Shown here one piece after another: positions 15,676-24,593 of a stretch of 47,311 nucleotides of DNA. The notes beneath the pieces are model-generated. The model saw only the letters and a program-made list of their open reading frames with translations, was not told the origin of the DNA and did no database searches. The stretch is from an uncultured Clostridia bacterium. Its GTDB lineage: Bacteria > Bacillota > Clostridia > Christensenellales > Aristaeellaceae. Position 1 is the first letter of the stretch, and every line of letters begins with the position of its first letter. The position numbers and the translations under genes were made by a program. The DNA lies in NCBI GenBank assembly GCA_934630705.1, contig CAKTWP010000016.1, forward strand, positions 1 to 47,311, in the 5' to 3' direction.

Positions 15676-16998
15676 ATGAGCAGCTATGTTACCCGCAAAA
15701 CCCCCGGCAACACGGAATGGTTCCGGGCGGATCGTTTCGGCATGTTCATTCATTGGGGCCTGTATGCGCTGCCTGCCCGGCACGAATGGATCAAGAACAG
15801 GGAATGCATCCCCGAAGAAAAATACCAGAAGTATTTCGAGCATTTCAATCCCGATCTGTATGACGCCCGGGCCTGGGCCAAAGCCGCCAAGGCCGCCGGC
15901 ATGAAGTATGCCGTGCTCACCACCAAGCATCACGAAGGCTTTTGCATGTTCGATTCCAAGTTCACCGATTACAAATGCACCAACACCCCCGCGGGCCGGG
16001 ATCTGGTGCGGGAATACGTGGACGCGTTTCGGGCTGAGGGCCTGAAGATTGGCTTTTACTATTCCCTGATTGACTGGCACCATCCCCATTTCCCCATCGA
16101 CATGCTCCATCCCCGCCGCAATGATCCCGATGCCGAGCAGTTCAATCAGGGACGGGACATGCGCATCTACGCCCAGTATATGCGCGATCAGGTGACCGAG
16201 CTGCTTTCCAATTACGGAAAAATTGACATTCTCTGGTTCGATTTCTCCTATTCCAATCATGCGCCCCTGCCGGGCAAGGAATGGATGAAGGGCAAGGGCA
16301 AGGATGACTGGGAGGCTGAAAAGCTGATTGCCACTGCCCGCTCCCTGCAGCCGGACATTATCATCGACAACCGCACCGAGCTGGAGCAGGATCTGTGGAC
16401 CCCCGAGCAGTATCAGGTGACCGAATGGGTGCGTCATCCCAAGACCGGCGAGCTGGTCACCTGGGAAGCCTGCCAGACCTTCTCGGGTTCCTGGGGCTAT
16501 CACCGGGATGAATCCACCTGGAAGTCCCCCGAAATGCTGATCCGCATGCTGGTGAACACGGTGTCCTGCGGCGGGAATCTGCTGATGAACGTGGGGCCCA
16601 CCTCCCGGGGCGAGTTTGACGACCGGGCCAAGAATGCGCTGGCGGTTTACGAGCGCTGGATGCATTTCAACAGCCGCTCGATTTACAATTGCACCATGGC
16701 CGAGCCGGAGCTGCTTAAGACCTGCCCGCCGGACTGCCGCTATACCCAGAGCGTGGATGGCAAGCGGCTGTATGTGCATCTGTTCGCCTATCCCTTCCAG
16801 CATCTGCTGATCCACGGGCTGGCCGGCAAGGTGGACTATGCCCAGTTCCTCCATGACGGCAGCGAAGTGCTGATGCATGAGGGGAAGGTGCCTCATTTCT
16901 CCGAGGGTATCGCCCAGGGCGAGGATTTGCTGGTGCTGAATCTGCCGGCCATCAAGCCCAATATGGAAGTGCCCGTTATTGAGCTGTTCCTGAAATAA
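15676..16998 (+). CDS. Alpha-L-fucosidase (GH29)
   Basis: GH29 enzymes release terminal alpha-L-fucose by a retaining mechanism. The 440-residue protein opens with the GH29 pattern WFRADRFGMFIHWGLYA, followed by YAVLTTKHHEGFCMFDSK (about 85), and YYSLIDWHH. Asp189 in ILWFDFSY fits the nucleophile position, and GGNLLMNVGPTSRGEFD (about 295) is also typical. No signal peptide is present, suggesting action on imported fucosides. AGGAGG lies before the ATG at 15676. Regulated with the divergent AraC gene. Confidence 0.95.
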   Translation: MSSYVTRKTPGNTEWFRADRFGMFIHWGLYALPARHEWIKNRECIPEEKYQKYFEHFNPDLYDARAWAKAAKAAGMKYAVLTTKHHEGFCMFDSKFTDYKCTNTPAGRDLVREYVDAFRAEGLKIGFYYSLIDWHHPHFPIDMLHPRRNDPDAEQFNQGRDMRIYAQYMRDQVTELLSNYGKIDILWFDFSYSNHAPLPGKEWMKGKGKDDWEAEKLIATARSLQPDIIIDNRTELEQDLWTPEQYQVTEWVRHPKTGELVTWEACQTFSGSWGYHRDESTWKSPEMLIRMLVNTVSCGGNLLMNVGPTSRGEFDDRAKNALAVYERWMHFNSRSIYNCTMAEPELLKTCPPDCRYTQSVDGKRLYVHLFAYPFQHLLIHGLAGKVDYAQFLHDGSEVLMHEGKVPHFSEGIAQGEDLLVLNLPAIKPNMEVPVIELFLK

Positions 16999-17015
16999 GC
17001 CTATTGCTCCATACC

Positions 17016-17047
17016 AAAAGCGCTGCCGGGTAGTCGGCAGCGCTTTT
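17016..17047 (+). terminator. Terminator of the fucosidase gene
   Basis: A perfect 12-bp stem, AAAAGCGCTGCC with GGCAGCGCTTTT, around an eight-base loop, ends in four T. It is 18 bases after the stop codon. Confidence 0.85.
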
Positions 17048-17061
17048 GCGTGGAAGGGGGC

Positions 17062-17320
17062 GGGGGACGATGTGGGGCTATGCGCCCCACACCCGCACCA
17101 GGGAGTTCCTCCCTGGACCCGGTACACAATTTTACTAGATTTAAGAAATCAACGGGTTTCTGTGTGGAGCTGGGGGACGATGTGGGGCTATGCGCCCCAC
17201 ACCCCGCACCAGGGAGTTCCTCCCTGGACCCGGTACACAATGGGACTTGGATTTAAGAAATCGGCGTTTTTCTGTGTGAAACAGCAGGAACGATGTGGGG
17301 CTATGCGCCCCCAAAGACTT
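17062..17320 (-). repeat. R1 repeat array, inverted copies
   Basis: Two copies with a 110-bp period (17062-17171 and 17172-17281) plus a truncated third (about 17284-17320), in opposite orientation to the array at 1-304. The CCAGGGAGTTCCTCCCTGG palindrome and GGGGC-tatgc-GCCCC hairpin are kept; the spacer between them has drifted. The block lies between the fucosidase terminator and the end of the histidine-kinase gene. Confidence 0.9.
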
Positions 17321-17338
17321 CCCTGCCCGCCGTCCGCC

Positions 17339-18214
17339 TTAATCGACGGAACTGGTGATTTTCTTGGGCAGGAAACCGGAAAACACGGTGCGCTTATCGT
17401 CGCTTTCCACGGTGAGATCCCCACCGGCGGCGCGCATGGTGTTTCGGGAGATGTAGAGCCCCATGCCCCTGCCTTCGCCCTTGCCGGAAACGCCGGCTTC
17501 GAAAATGGCGCCCTGGGTACTTTTCGGGATGGCGGGGCCATTGTTGGAAATGGCAAAGGATATGCTGCGCACATCCTCGCTCAGGGCAATTTTCAGCCGC
17601 GCGCCCTTGCGGCCTTCCAGCGCATCCATGGCATTGTCGATCAGATTGCCCAGCACCCGGCAAAGCTCCCACGCGGGCACGGGCAATTCCCGCCAGGCCG
17701 CCTGGATGTTCTGCTCCACCCGCACGCCCCTCTTCTGCGCTTCGGCTGCCTTGGCCCGCAGCAGCGCATTCACCGGCGCACAGGCGGTTTTCATCTGCTG
17801 GCTCAGGGCCTGAATGTCGCCGTAGACCTGCTCAATGTATCGGTTCGCCTCTTGATATTCGCCCATTTCCATCAGGCTGTAAACCACCTGCAAATGATTC
17901 AGAAAGTCATGGCGCTGAGAGCGCAGGGCAATGTTCAGATCCGTCATCTGGGAAACGGTCTTGTCCAGCCCGTCCAGCTTGAGGGTCATGTGGCCGGCAG
18001 CCATGGCTTCGCGAATGTCCACCACCGCGCCCCAGATCACCACCACCGCCAGCATCAGCACCAGAATATCGCCCAGCGCGCCCTGCAGGGCCATGTTCAT
18101 CCGATCCGTGAGCACATAAACCGCCAGGCCCACCATGGCCAGAATCTGCATGGCATTGATAACAACGGCATATACCGCCGCCTTGTGCATATTGAATTGG
18201 GGCTGGATTTTCAT
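17339..18214 (-). CDS. Spo0B-type membrane sensor histidine kinase
   Basis: The 291-residue protein has two N-terminal membrane segments (about 12-35 and 45-66), a Spo0B-like dimerisation helix with phosphoacceptor His102 in SQRHDFLNHLQV, and a C-terminal ATPase domain (about 180-285) with N-box LGNLIDNAMDAL (about 188-199), a degenerate G1 box (NNGPAIP) and G2 GEGRGMGLYISR. This matches the DcuS/CitA/YesN-type kinases that use a Spo0B_a helix. It has almost no sensor domain outside the membrane. Its start overlaps the sigma-factor stop by 4 bases, and no response regulator is nearby, so its partner is unknown. Confidence 0.88.
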   Translation of the reverse strand: MKIQPQFNMHKAAVYAVVINAMQILAMVGLAVYVLTDRMNMALQGALGDILVLMLAVVVIWGAVVDIREAMAAGHMTLKLDGLDKTVSQMTDLNIALRSQRHDFLNHLQVVYSLMEMGEYQEANRYIEQVYGDIQALSQQMKTACAPVNALLRAKAAEAQKRGVRVEQNIQAAWRELPVPAWELCRVLGNLIDNAMDALEGRKGARLKIALSEDVRSISFAISNNGPAIPKSTQGAIFEAGVSGKGEGRGMGLYISRNTMRAAGGDLTVESDDKRTVFSGFLPKKITSSVD

Positions 18215-18942
18215 GACGCGCCTTCCATCTCCTTTCGCAGGGCCGCCAGCGCCCGCCGTTCCTTACGGGAAACCTGCATCTGGGTCATGTTCAGCCGCTG
18301 GGCGGCCTGGCGCTGGCTCAGCCCATCCCGGAACCGGCAAAGCAGCAGCTGCCGCTCTCCCTCGGTCAGGACGGTTAGCGCCTTTTGCAGATCCTGCCGC
18401 CGCTCCATTCTTTCAAAGCCGCTCTCGGGCGCGGCCAGCTTTTCTCCCAGCCGCAGCCCGTCCTCATCCTCCTGATCCAGAGAAGAAACCTGATGCGCCT
18501 CCTGGGCCGCCAGCACGGAAAGCACCCTGCTCATTTCCCATCCCAGCGCCTGCGCCAGCGCCCGGGCGGAGGGCTCCTGATGCTGCTGCTGCAAATAGGC
18601 GCTTCGGGCGGCGGACAGCCGCGCGCCATCCTCCTGCAGCGTGCGGGGCGTGCGCAGAAGGGAGCCCTTGTCCCGCAGATAATTGCGCACCGCGCCGGTG
18701 ACGGTGGGGGTGACAAAGGTGGTGAATTTCAGGCCCCGGCCGGGATCAAACCCCCGAAGCGCCGAAACGCAGGCCAGAGACGCCACCTGATATAAATCCT
18801 CATATTCCACGCCCCGCCCCGAAAAACGCCGGGCAATCAGGGCGCATAGCGGCAGCGCCGCCGAAAGCGCCGCTTCCAGGGCCGCCTGAGTTTGCAGCGC
18901 GGCGTATTGGCAGGCCGTCTCATGCATCTTTGCTGCATTCAT
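18211..18942 (-). CDS. Sigma-70 family factor, SigB/SigF/SigG class
   Basis: The 243-residue protein has sigma region 2 (about 25-100: GVEYEDLYQVASLACVSALRGFDPGRG, then KFTTFVTPTVTGAVRNYLRD), a region 3-like segment (about 105-150) and region 4 (about 185-240: LTEGERQLLLCRFRDGLSQRQAAQRLNMTQMQVSRKE). The pattern is that of stress/sporulation factors rather than ECF factors. It starts 7 bases after the anti-sigma-like gene and overlaps the kinase gene, so all three are coupled. Which regulon it serves cannot be read from the window. Confidence 0.92.
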   Translation of the reverse strand: MNAAKMHETACQYAALQTQAALEAALSAALPLCALIARRFSGRGVEYEDLYQVASLACVSALRGFDPGRGLKFTTFVTPTVTGAVRNYLRDKGSLLRTPRTLQEDGARLSAARSAYLQQQHQEPSARALAQALGWEMSRVLSVLAAQEAHQVSSLDQEDEDGLRLGEKLAAPESGFERMERRQDLQKALTVLTEGERQLLLCRFRDGLSQRQAAQRLNMTQMQVSRKERRALAALRKEMEGAS

Positions 18943-18949
18943 GGGCGGC

Positions 18950-19327
18950 TTACTCCTTGGCGGGCAGCGTCATGCGCACGCAGTGAACCCCGCTTTCGTC
19001 CTTTTCCAGCGCCACTTCTTTTACCAGCGTGCCGATAATCAGCCGGGAAATATCCGGGTCTGCCGCATCGCAGCAGGCCTGCGCGCTGCGCTCCTGGGCG
19101 GAGAGGCATACGTGCAGCCCGTCCTGAAGCATCTGGCAGCGCAGCGTCAGCGTTTCCGCGGCGTAATCCTGATGCAGCAGCAATTCGCAGCTTTCGTCGA
19201 TGGCGGTTCGCAGATCCTCCAGCAGATCCACCGGCAGATCGTAAATGCCGCCCACCCCGGCCACCGCCATCCGCAGTACCAGCGCCCATTCGGGCTTGGC
19301 GGGCACGGTCAAAATCATGGGTTTCAT
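18950..19327 (-). CDS. RsbW/SpoIIAB-like anti-sigma protein with degenerate ATP site
   Basis: The 125-residue protein follows the RsbW layout: an N-terminal LTVPAKPEWALVLRMAVAGVGG strand-helix, the helix EDLRTAIDESCELLL where RsbW has its N-box, and LIIGTLVKEVAL at the G2 helix position. The N-box Asn is replaced and no DxGxG motif is present, so ATP binding and kinase activity look lost. It starts within the dnaE stop (ATGA, 4-base overlap) and directly precedes the sigma gene, so it is the obvious candidate to hold that sigma factor. A longer open frame to 19423 lies inside dnaE and is rejected. Confidence 0.82.
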   Translation of the reverse strand: MKPMILTVPAKPEWALVLRMAVAGVGGIYDLPVDLLEDLRTAIDESCELLLHQDYAAETLTLRCQMLQDGLHVCLSAQERSAQACCDAADPDISRLIIGTLVKEVALEKDESGVHCVRMTLPAKE

Positions 19328-22300
19328 TCCTTCGTCACCACTTTCATATCCTGCTGGGGGAGCAGCGGGGCCAGCATGGCCCTGGCCTGCTCTCCATCCG
19401 AGACCCACATTTCCCGGGGGCACAGCAGCGTGATCCCTTCCTCGGGCAGATTTACATAGACCGGGATTCCGCCCGGCAGCCCGGCCAGAATCGCCTGGGC
19501 CTGGGCCAGCGTTTCCCGCTTCATCCGCAGATAGAGCTTCGTTCGGGCCCCCTGCGCCCGCTGGGCATCGGTGCGGGTATCGATTTTTTCCGGCGGGGCC
19601 AGCGGCTCCACAATATCCGCCACCAGCTTGATTTCCTCATCCTCCCGCACGGAAAGCCGCCCCGTTACCAGCACGGCCTGATCCTCCGAAAGCCCATGGC
19701 TGTATCGCTCATATACCCGGGGAAACAGCAGGCATTCCACCTGTCCGGTCTGGTCCTCCAACGTAATAAACCCCATCATGGCGCCCTTTTTGGTGGCCTT
19801 GGCATGGGTTTCCACGATGATGCCCCCCATGCTCACCCGCTTGCCGTCCTCGCTCAGGCCCTGATCTTCCCGATCGGCAAGCTCGGCCAGATAGGCCGTG
19901 CTGCAATCCAGCTTGCGCAGCAGCGGCTCGTATTCATCCAGGGGATGGGCGGAGCAGTAAACCCCCGTCATTTCCTTTTCCTGAGACAGCAGCTCCCGCA
20001 GGGGATACTCCATCAGCGGGGGATAGGTCTCCGGGGCGTCCAACGCCTGTGCGCTCTGGCCCAGATCAAAGAAGGACACCTGCCCTGCCACATTCTGCCT
20101 GCGGCGATTGAGCTGGGCTTCCATGGCGCTGTCGTAAACGCCCAGGCATTGGGCGCGATTGGCCCCCAGCCCGTCAAAGCAGCCCGCCTTGATCAGGCTT
20201 TCCACCGCCCGCTTGTTCACATCCTCCCCGGCCATGCGGCGGCAGAAATCAAACAGATCCCGGAACGGGCCCATGCGCCGCCGTTCCTCCACAATGGCGT
20301 CCACCGCCTTTTCTCCCACGTTCTTTACCCCGCCCATGCCAAAAAGGATGCCCATGCTTCCCTTTTCGTCGTGTGCCACGGTGAACTGCCGCATGGATTG
20401 ATTGATTCGGGGCGGCAAAATGGGGATTCCCTTCTGGCGGCAATAATAAATATACGCGGCGATTTTCCCGGCATTGCCGGTAAAGGAATTCATCAGCGCG
20501 GCCATGTATTCGGCGGGGTAATGGCATTTGAGATACCCCGTCCGCAGGGCCACCACGGCGTAGCAGGCGGCGTGGGGCTTATTGAAGGCGTAAGACGCAA
20601 AGGCGGTCATCTCATCAAAGATTTCCTCCGCCACCTCTGCCGGCACGCCCCGGGCCACCGCGCCGGGAATATGCTCTTCCTCGGAGCCGTAGACGAAGTT
20701 CTGCCGCTCTTTGGCCATCACGTCCTTTTTCTTCTTGGCCATGGCCCGGCGCACCAGATCGCTGCGGCCATAGGAATAGCCTGCCAGATCCCGCACGATC
20801 TGCATCACCTGCTCCTGATACACCATGCAGCCGTAGGTCACATCCAGAATGGGGGCCAGCAGCGGGGTTTTATACTGCACCGTTTCCGGATGCTGCTTGC
20901 CCCGGATATACCGGGGAATGGATTCCATGGGCCCCGGGCGATACAGGGAAATGGCGGCGATAATATCCTCAAAGGTGCGGGGCTTCATATTGGCCAGGAA
21001 GGTGCGCATGCCGCCGCCTTCCAGCTGAAACACCCCGTCGGTGTCCCCCTGGCAGATCATGTCGTACACCGCCGGATCATCCAGAGGAATGTCCTCTGGC
21101 TTGAGATCCACGCCCCGGGCCCGGAGCATATCCAGCGTATCACGGATGACCGTCAGGGTGCGCAGACCCAGAAAATCCATTTTCAGCAGGCCCAGCTTCT
21201 CAATGATGCCCATGGGATATTGGGTGGTGATCACATCGTCGTTGCGCTGCAGGGGCACATAATGGGTGACGGGCTCCCGGGTAATCAGCACGCCGGCAGC
21301 ATGGGTGGAGGCATGGCGGGGCATGCCCTCCAGGGTGGCCGCGGTGTCAATCAGCTTTTTCACCCGGGGCTCGGAGGCATACATTTCCCGCAGCTCCTTG
21401 CTCTGGTTCATGGCCTTTTCCAGCGTCATGTCCAGCGCCATGGGCACTGCCTTGGCCACCTGATCCACCTCGGCGTAGGGGTATCCCAGCACCCTGCCCA
21501 CATCCCGCAGCACGCCCCGGGCGGCCATGGTGCCGAAGGTGATGATCTGGCAGACGTGATCCGCGCCGTATTTCCGGGCCACATAATCGATCACTTCCTG
21601 CCGCCGCTCATAGCAGAAGTCTACATCAATATCCGGCATGGATACCCGCTCCGGGTTCAGAAAGCGCTCAAAAAGCAGCTGGTATTTCAGGGGATCCAGC
21701 ATGGTGATATTCAGGCAATAGGCCACGATGGAGCCCGCGCCGCTGCCGCGGCCGGGGCCAACCATGATGCCATTGTCCTTGGCGTATTTAATGAAATCCC
21801 AGACGATAAGGAAGTAATCCACATACCCCATTTTCGTGATCACCGACAGCTCATATTCCAGCCGGTCCCGGGCTGTCTGATCATCCGGGGCATAGCGCTG
21901 GGCCAGCCCCTCCTCGCACAGCCGCCGGAGCATGGAATCGGAGGTTTCCCCGGCAGGCACGTCATAACGGGGGAGATGGACTGTGGAAAAATCGAAATCC
22001 ACCCGGCAGCGCATGGCAATCTCTTCCGTGCGATGCACCGCGTCTGCATGCCCCGGGAACAGAGAAAGCATCTCGCTTTCGGATTTCACATACAGCTCCT
22101 GCGTCGTCATGCGCATGCGGGCATCGTCCTCCAGGGTTTTTCCCGTCTGAATGCACATGAGCACTTCCTGGGCGTCCGCGTCCTCCCGGCGCTCGTAATG
22201 GCAGTCGTTGGTGGCCACCAGAGGCACGCCGGTTTTCGCGCTCATGTCCATCAGCCGGGGGAGCACCTGCTTCTCCTCCGGGATGCCGTGATCCATGATT

Positions 22301-22812
22301 TCAATATAAAAGTGCTCGGGGCCAAACAGCGCGGCCATATCGCGCACATATTTTTCTGCTTCCTGATATTGCTCGTCCAGCAGAAGCTTGGGCAGATCGC
22401 CGCTCAGGCAGGCCGTCAGGGCGATCAGGCCCTCGTGGTGCTGCCGCAGCAGGGCGTAATCGATTCGGGGTTTATAGTAAAATCCCCGCACAAATGCCTG
22501 ACTCACCAGCTCCATCAGATTGCGATAGCCCGTTTCATTTTCGCACAGCAGGATCAGATGGCTGTATTCCCGGCTCAGCGCGCGCTTATCCTCCATGTCC
22601 GGGCAGACGTATACCTCGCACCCGATCACCGGATGAATCCCCGCTTTCTGGCAGGCCATATAAAACTCCACCGCGCCGTAAAGCACGCCGTGATCGGTGA
22701 TGGCGCAGGCGTCCATGCCCAGCTCCTTCACCCGTTTCACCAGCCGCTCAATCCGGCACGCCCCATCCAGCAGGCTATACTCCGTATGCAAATGCAGATG
22801 CGCAAACGCCAT
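19324..22812 (-). CDS. dnaE: DNA polymerase III alpha subunit DnaE
   Basis: The 1162-residue replicative polymerase has an N-terminal PHP domain (HLHTEYSLLDGACRI, then ITDHG and a zinc-type motif set), the catalytic palm with PDIDVDF near residue 390 and GRGSGAGSIVAYCL near 360, a helix-hairpin-helix region, and a C-terminal OB domain (GFITLEDQTGQVECLLFP, about 1020). Length fits DnaE1/DnaE3-type, not PolC. CGGAGGA lies before the ATG at 22812. It is the first gene of a unit ending with the anti-sigma, sigma and kinase genes. Confidence 0.97.
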   Translation of the reverse strand: MAFAHLHLHTEYSLLDGACRIERLVKRVKELGMDACAITDHGVLYGAVEFYMACQKAGIHPVIGCEVYVCPDMEDKRALSREYSHLILLCENETGYRNLMELVSQAFVRGFYYKPRIDYALLRQHHEGLIALTACLSGDLPKLLLDEQYQEAEKYVRDMAALFGPEHFYIEIMDHGIPEEKQVLPRLMDMSAKTGVPLVATNDCHYERREDADAQEVLMCIQTGKTLEDDARMRMTTQELYVKSESEMLSLFPGHADAVHRTEEIAMRCRVDFDFSTVHLPRYDVPAGETSDSMLRRLCEEGLAQRYAPDDQTARDRLEYELSVITKMGYVDYFLIVWDFIKYAKDNGIMVGPGRGSGAGSIVAYCLNITMLDPLKYQLLFERFLNPERVSMPDIDVDFCYERRQEVIDYVARKYGADHVCQIITFGTMAARGVLRDVGRVLGYPYAEVDQVAKAVPMALDMTLEKAMNQSKELREMYASEPRVKKLIDTAATLEGMPRHASTHAAGVLITREPVTHYVPLQRNDDVITTQYPMGIIEKLGLLKMDFLGLRTLTVIRDTLDMLRARGVDLKPEDIPLDDPAVYDMICQGDTDGVFQLEGGGMRTFLANMKPRTFEDIIAAISLYRPGPMESIPRYIRGKQHPETVQYKTPLLAPILDVTYGCMVYQEQVMQIVRDLAGYSYGRSDLVRRAMAKKKKDVMAKERQNFVYGSEEEHIPGAVARGVPAEVAEEIFDEMTAFASYAFNKPHAACYAVVALRTGYLKCHYPAEYMAALMNSFTGNAGKIAAYIYYCRQKGIPILPPRINQSMRQFTVAHDEKGSMGILFGMGGVKNVGEKAVDAIVEERRRMGPFRDLFDFCRRMAGEDVNKRAVESLIKAGCFDGLGANRAQCLGVYDSAMEAQLNRRRQNVAGQVSFFDLGQSAQALDAPETYPPLMEYPLRELLSQEKEMTGVYCSAHPLDEYEPLLRKLDCSTAYLAELADREDQGLSEDGKRVSMGGIIVETHAKATKKGAMMGFITLEDQTGQVECLLFPRVYERYSHGLSEDQAVLVTGRLSVREDEEIKLVADIVEPLAPPEKIDTRTDAQRAQGARTKLYLRMKRETLAQAQAILAGLPGGIPVYVNLPEEGITLLCPREMWVSDGEQARAMLAPLLPQQDMKVVTKE

Positions 22813-22932
22813 GATGTTCCTCCGATTTTTTAGCAGGGTTTTGCAGTGTACGCTCCCTGAGAACCATGGAAAATATCATTTTCTATGGGGTGCCGGGACA
22901 GCGGCTGATGGAATCAGAAGTCAATCGCATTC
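22813..22932. other. dnaE upstream region with a palindrome
   Basis: About 120 bases. A near-perfect palindrome at 22864-22888 (CCATGGAAAAT / ATTTTCTATGG around ATC) could be a weak hairpin after the metallo-hydrolase or an operator before dnaE. No clear -35/-10 pair is visible. Confidence 0.4.
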
Positions 22933-23577
22933 TTACTCCCAGGCCATATACGCCACCCGGGGCTGCTCGGACAGATCGCCGCGGGTGACGCGGAGCAGGG
23001 GCATGGGCTCGGCGGATTGCGCGCCCATCAGCTGCAGAAAGGGCTCGGGCCCGGCAATGGGCCAGTCCTGGTTCACGGCGGTTTTGTAATGCATGGGGAT
23101 TACGATCCGCGGCTGCACCGCGTCCGCAACCGCCTTGGCGGTTTCCGCATCAATGGTGTAGTGTCCCCCCACGGGCAGCATCAGAATGTCTACCCGCCCT
23201 AAAGCGGAGAGCTGCGCCGGGGTTATCATCTCGCCCAGATCCCCCAGATGCGCCACCGTCAACCCATCCATCTCTATGCGCATGATCAGATTCCGCCCGC
23301 GCTTTTGCCCCTGCACTTCATCGTGAAAGGACGGAATTGCTGTCACCCTCACCTCCGGCGCCAGCATCCATACCCCTTCACTGTCCACGATCGCCGGCGT
23401 GCCGCTGGCCTTGCTGATCTCATTGTGATCTCCGTGAGCGTGGGATACCGTTACCCCGTCCGCCCGCCAGTGCTTCATGGGATAGCCTACATGGCTGTCA
23501 TAAGGGTCTGTCAGCAGCGAAAATCCGCTGGCGCTCTCCAGATAAAACTCCGAATGCCCGTGATAGGTGATCAGCAT
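22933..23577 (-). CDS. Metal-dependent hydrolase, metallo-beta-lactamase fold (UPF0173-like)
   Basis: The 214-residue protein has the metal-binding motif HAHGDH (His46, His48, Asp50, His51), a second histidine in VAHLGDLGE and a third in PVGGHYTIDA, then PMHYKT. This pattern matches the UPF0173/YtkL group. It lacks a known substrate. AAAGGAGA precedes the ATG at 23577; the start overlaps the end of the upstream gene by 7 bases, making it the last gene of a three-gene run. Confidence 0.9.
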   Translation of the reverse strand: MLITYHGHSEFYLESASGFSLLTDPYDSHVGYPMKHWRADGVTVSHAHGDHNEISKASGTPAIVDSEGVWMLAPEVRVTAIPSFHDEVQGQKRGRNLIMRIEMDGLTVAHLGDLGEMITPAQLSALGRVDILMLPVGGHYTIDAETAKAVADAVQPRIVIPMHYKTAVNQDWPIAGPEPFLQLMGAQSAEPMPLLRVTRGDLSEQPRVAYMAWE

Positions 23578-24071
23578 GGCGTTTCTCCTTTCAGATAACC
23601 GGCGATCAGCATGCCGGCGCTTCGGGGCAGCGGCTCTCCCCGGCGCTGATGAAGCGCCAGCAGAGGCGGCAAAAGCCGGATGAGCGCGTCCGTGTCCGCT
23701 CCGTCCAGGCATTTCAGCGTCAGCCGCAGGGGCGGGATGGGCTGCCGCGCCGGATCGCCCTCCCCCTGCAAAAGCCGCCGGGCCAGACCCCATAGATACA
23801 GATTTTCGTCAGTGGGCGCGGGCAGGGACACGTCTGGCAGCGCGGCTATCAGCTGCCGGTATGCTTCCGGCGCGCCGTCAATCCGCCGCAGCCGTCCCGC
23901 CGCAGTCACCTGAAAGCCCGCCGCCTGCAGCGCCGCGTCCACTGCCGCCGCATCCGCGCAATGGCAGGGATAATCGCTGATAAACAGCCCGTCCGCCGCC
24001 CGATCCCGCTGTAAAAAGCCCCGGGGAATCAGGCTGCGCAGTGCCTGCCGCCAGGGCTCAAGGGGCGTCAT
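23571..24071 (-). CDS. Conserved-looking protein of unknown function
   Basis: A 166-residue soluble protein without a signal peptide or membrane segment. It looks like two similar alpha/beta halves; the sequence ADGLFISDYPCHCADAAAVDAALQAAGF and the end, PRSAGMLIAGYLKGE, are its most distinct parts. I do not recognise the family. The ATG at 24071 overlaps the DUF1934 stop by 4 bases and its own end overlaps the metallo-hydrolase start, so the three are translated together. Confidence 0.75.
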   Translation of the reverse strand: MTPLEPWRQALRSLIPRGFLQRDRAADGLFISDYPCHCADAAAVDAALQAAGFQVTAAGRLRRIDGAPEAYRQLIAALPDVSLPAPTDENLYLWGLARRLLQGEGDPARQPIPPLRLTLKCLDGADTDALIRLLPPLLALHQRRGEPLPRSAGMLIAGYLKGETPC

Positions 24072-24505
24072 GCCTTGCCCGCCGGGCAAAAGCGGATATG
24101 CAGCTCATGCATGGCCGCAAACTGGCCCTGCAGATCCAGCTGATATTGCAGGCTCACCTCGCCGCCGGCGCTGGGGTCCACCTGATATTTCACCCGGGTG
24201 GCATACACGCCCATGTCCAGCGCCCCATAGGGCGTGGCATAGCTGCCCTCGAACCGGCAGCCCTTTTCAAACACCATGCTGGTTTCATAATCCCCCTGGC
24301 GCTCCATGGTCACCACGCCCCGGTTCATGGTCACGGTGATTTCGTGGGTGCCGCCGCCGTCGGGCTGGGTTTCGGTATAGCGCAGCCGCCAGTCATCCTT
24401 TTCCCCGGTGAGGGTGCCGGTGGTGAGCAGGCGCACGGCCTCCCCCTCCTCCTGAGGGCTCTGGGCCTTGCCTGTAACAGATAAAAGCACTTGCTTGGAC
24501 GTCAT
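24068..24505 (-). CDS. DUF1934 (YwiB-like) calycin-fold protein
   Basis: The 145-residue protein is a beta-barrel type sequence of the DUF1934 family: VLLSVTGKAQ, a middle of alternating strands (DDWRLRYTETQPDGGGTHEITVTM), then FEKGCRFEGSYATPYGALDMGVYATRV, which is the most conserved part of the family. Its role is unknown. AAAGGAGA lies before the ATG at 24505. It heads the three-gene operon that faces dnaA. Confidence 0.88.
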   Translation of the reverse strand: MTSKQVLLSVTGKAQSPQEEGEAVRLLTTGTLTGEKDDWRLRYTETQPDGGGTHEITVTMNRGVVTMERQGDYETSMVFEKGCRFEGSYATPYGALDMGVYATRVKYQVDPSAGGEVSLQYQLDLQGQFAAMHELHIRFCPAGKA

Positions 24506-24543
24506 CAATTGTCTCTCCTTTTCCGCTTTCCAGCGGTACCTTG

Positions 24544-24573
24544 AGTATACCACATTTTCCCGCCGCTCTGCAA
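24544..24573 (-). promoter_or_regulatory. Promoter of the DUF1934 operon
   Basis: On the minus strand TTGCAG (24568-24573) and TATACT (24544-24549), spaced by 18 bases, with TGTGG just before the -10. Confidence 0.7.
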
Positions 24574-24593
24574 CGCCGGCGCATCCCCCGGCA

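Noticed and set aside
19696..22833. Long plus-strand frame opposite dnaE
   Set aside because: Antisense of a certain gene, His/Gly-rich; no start signal and no recognisable domain.
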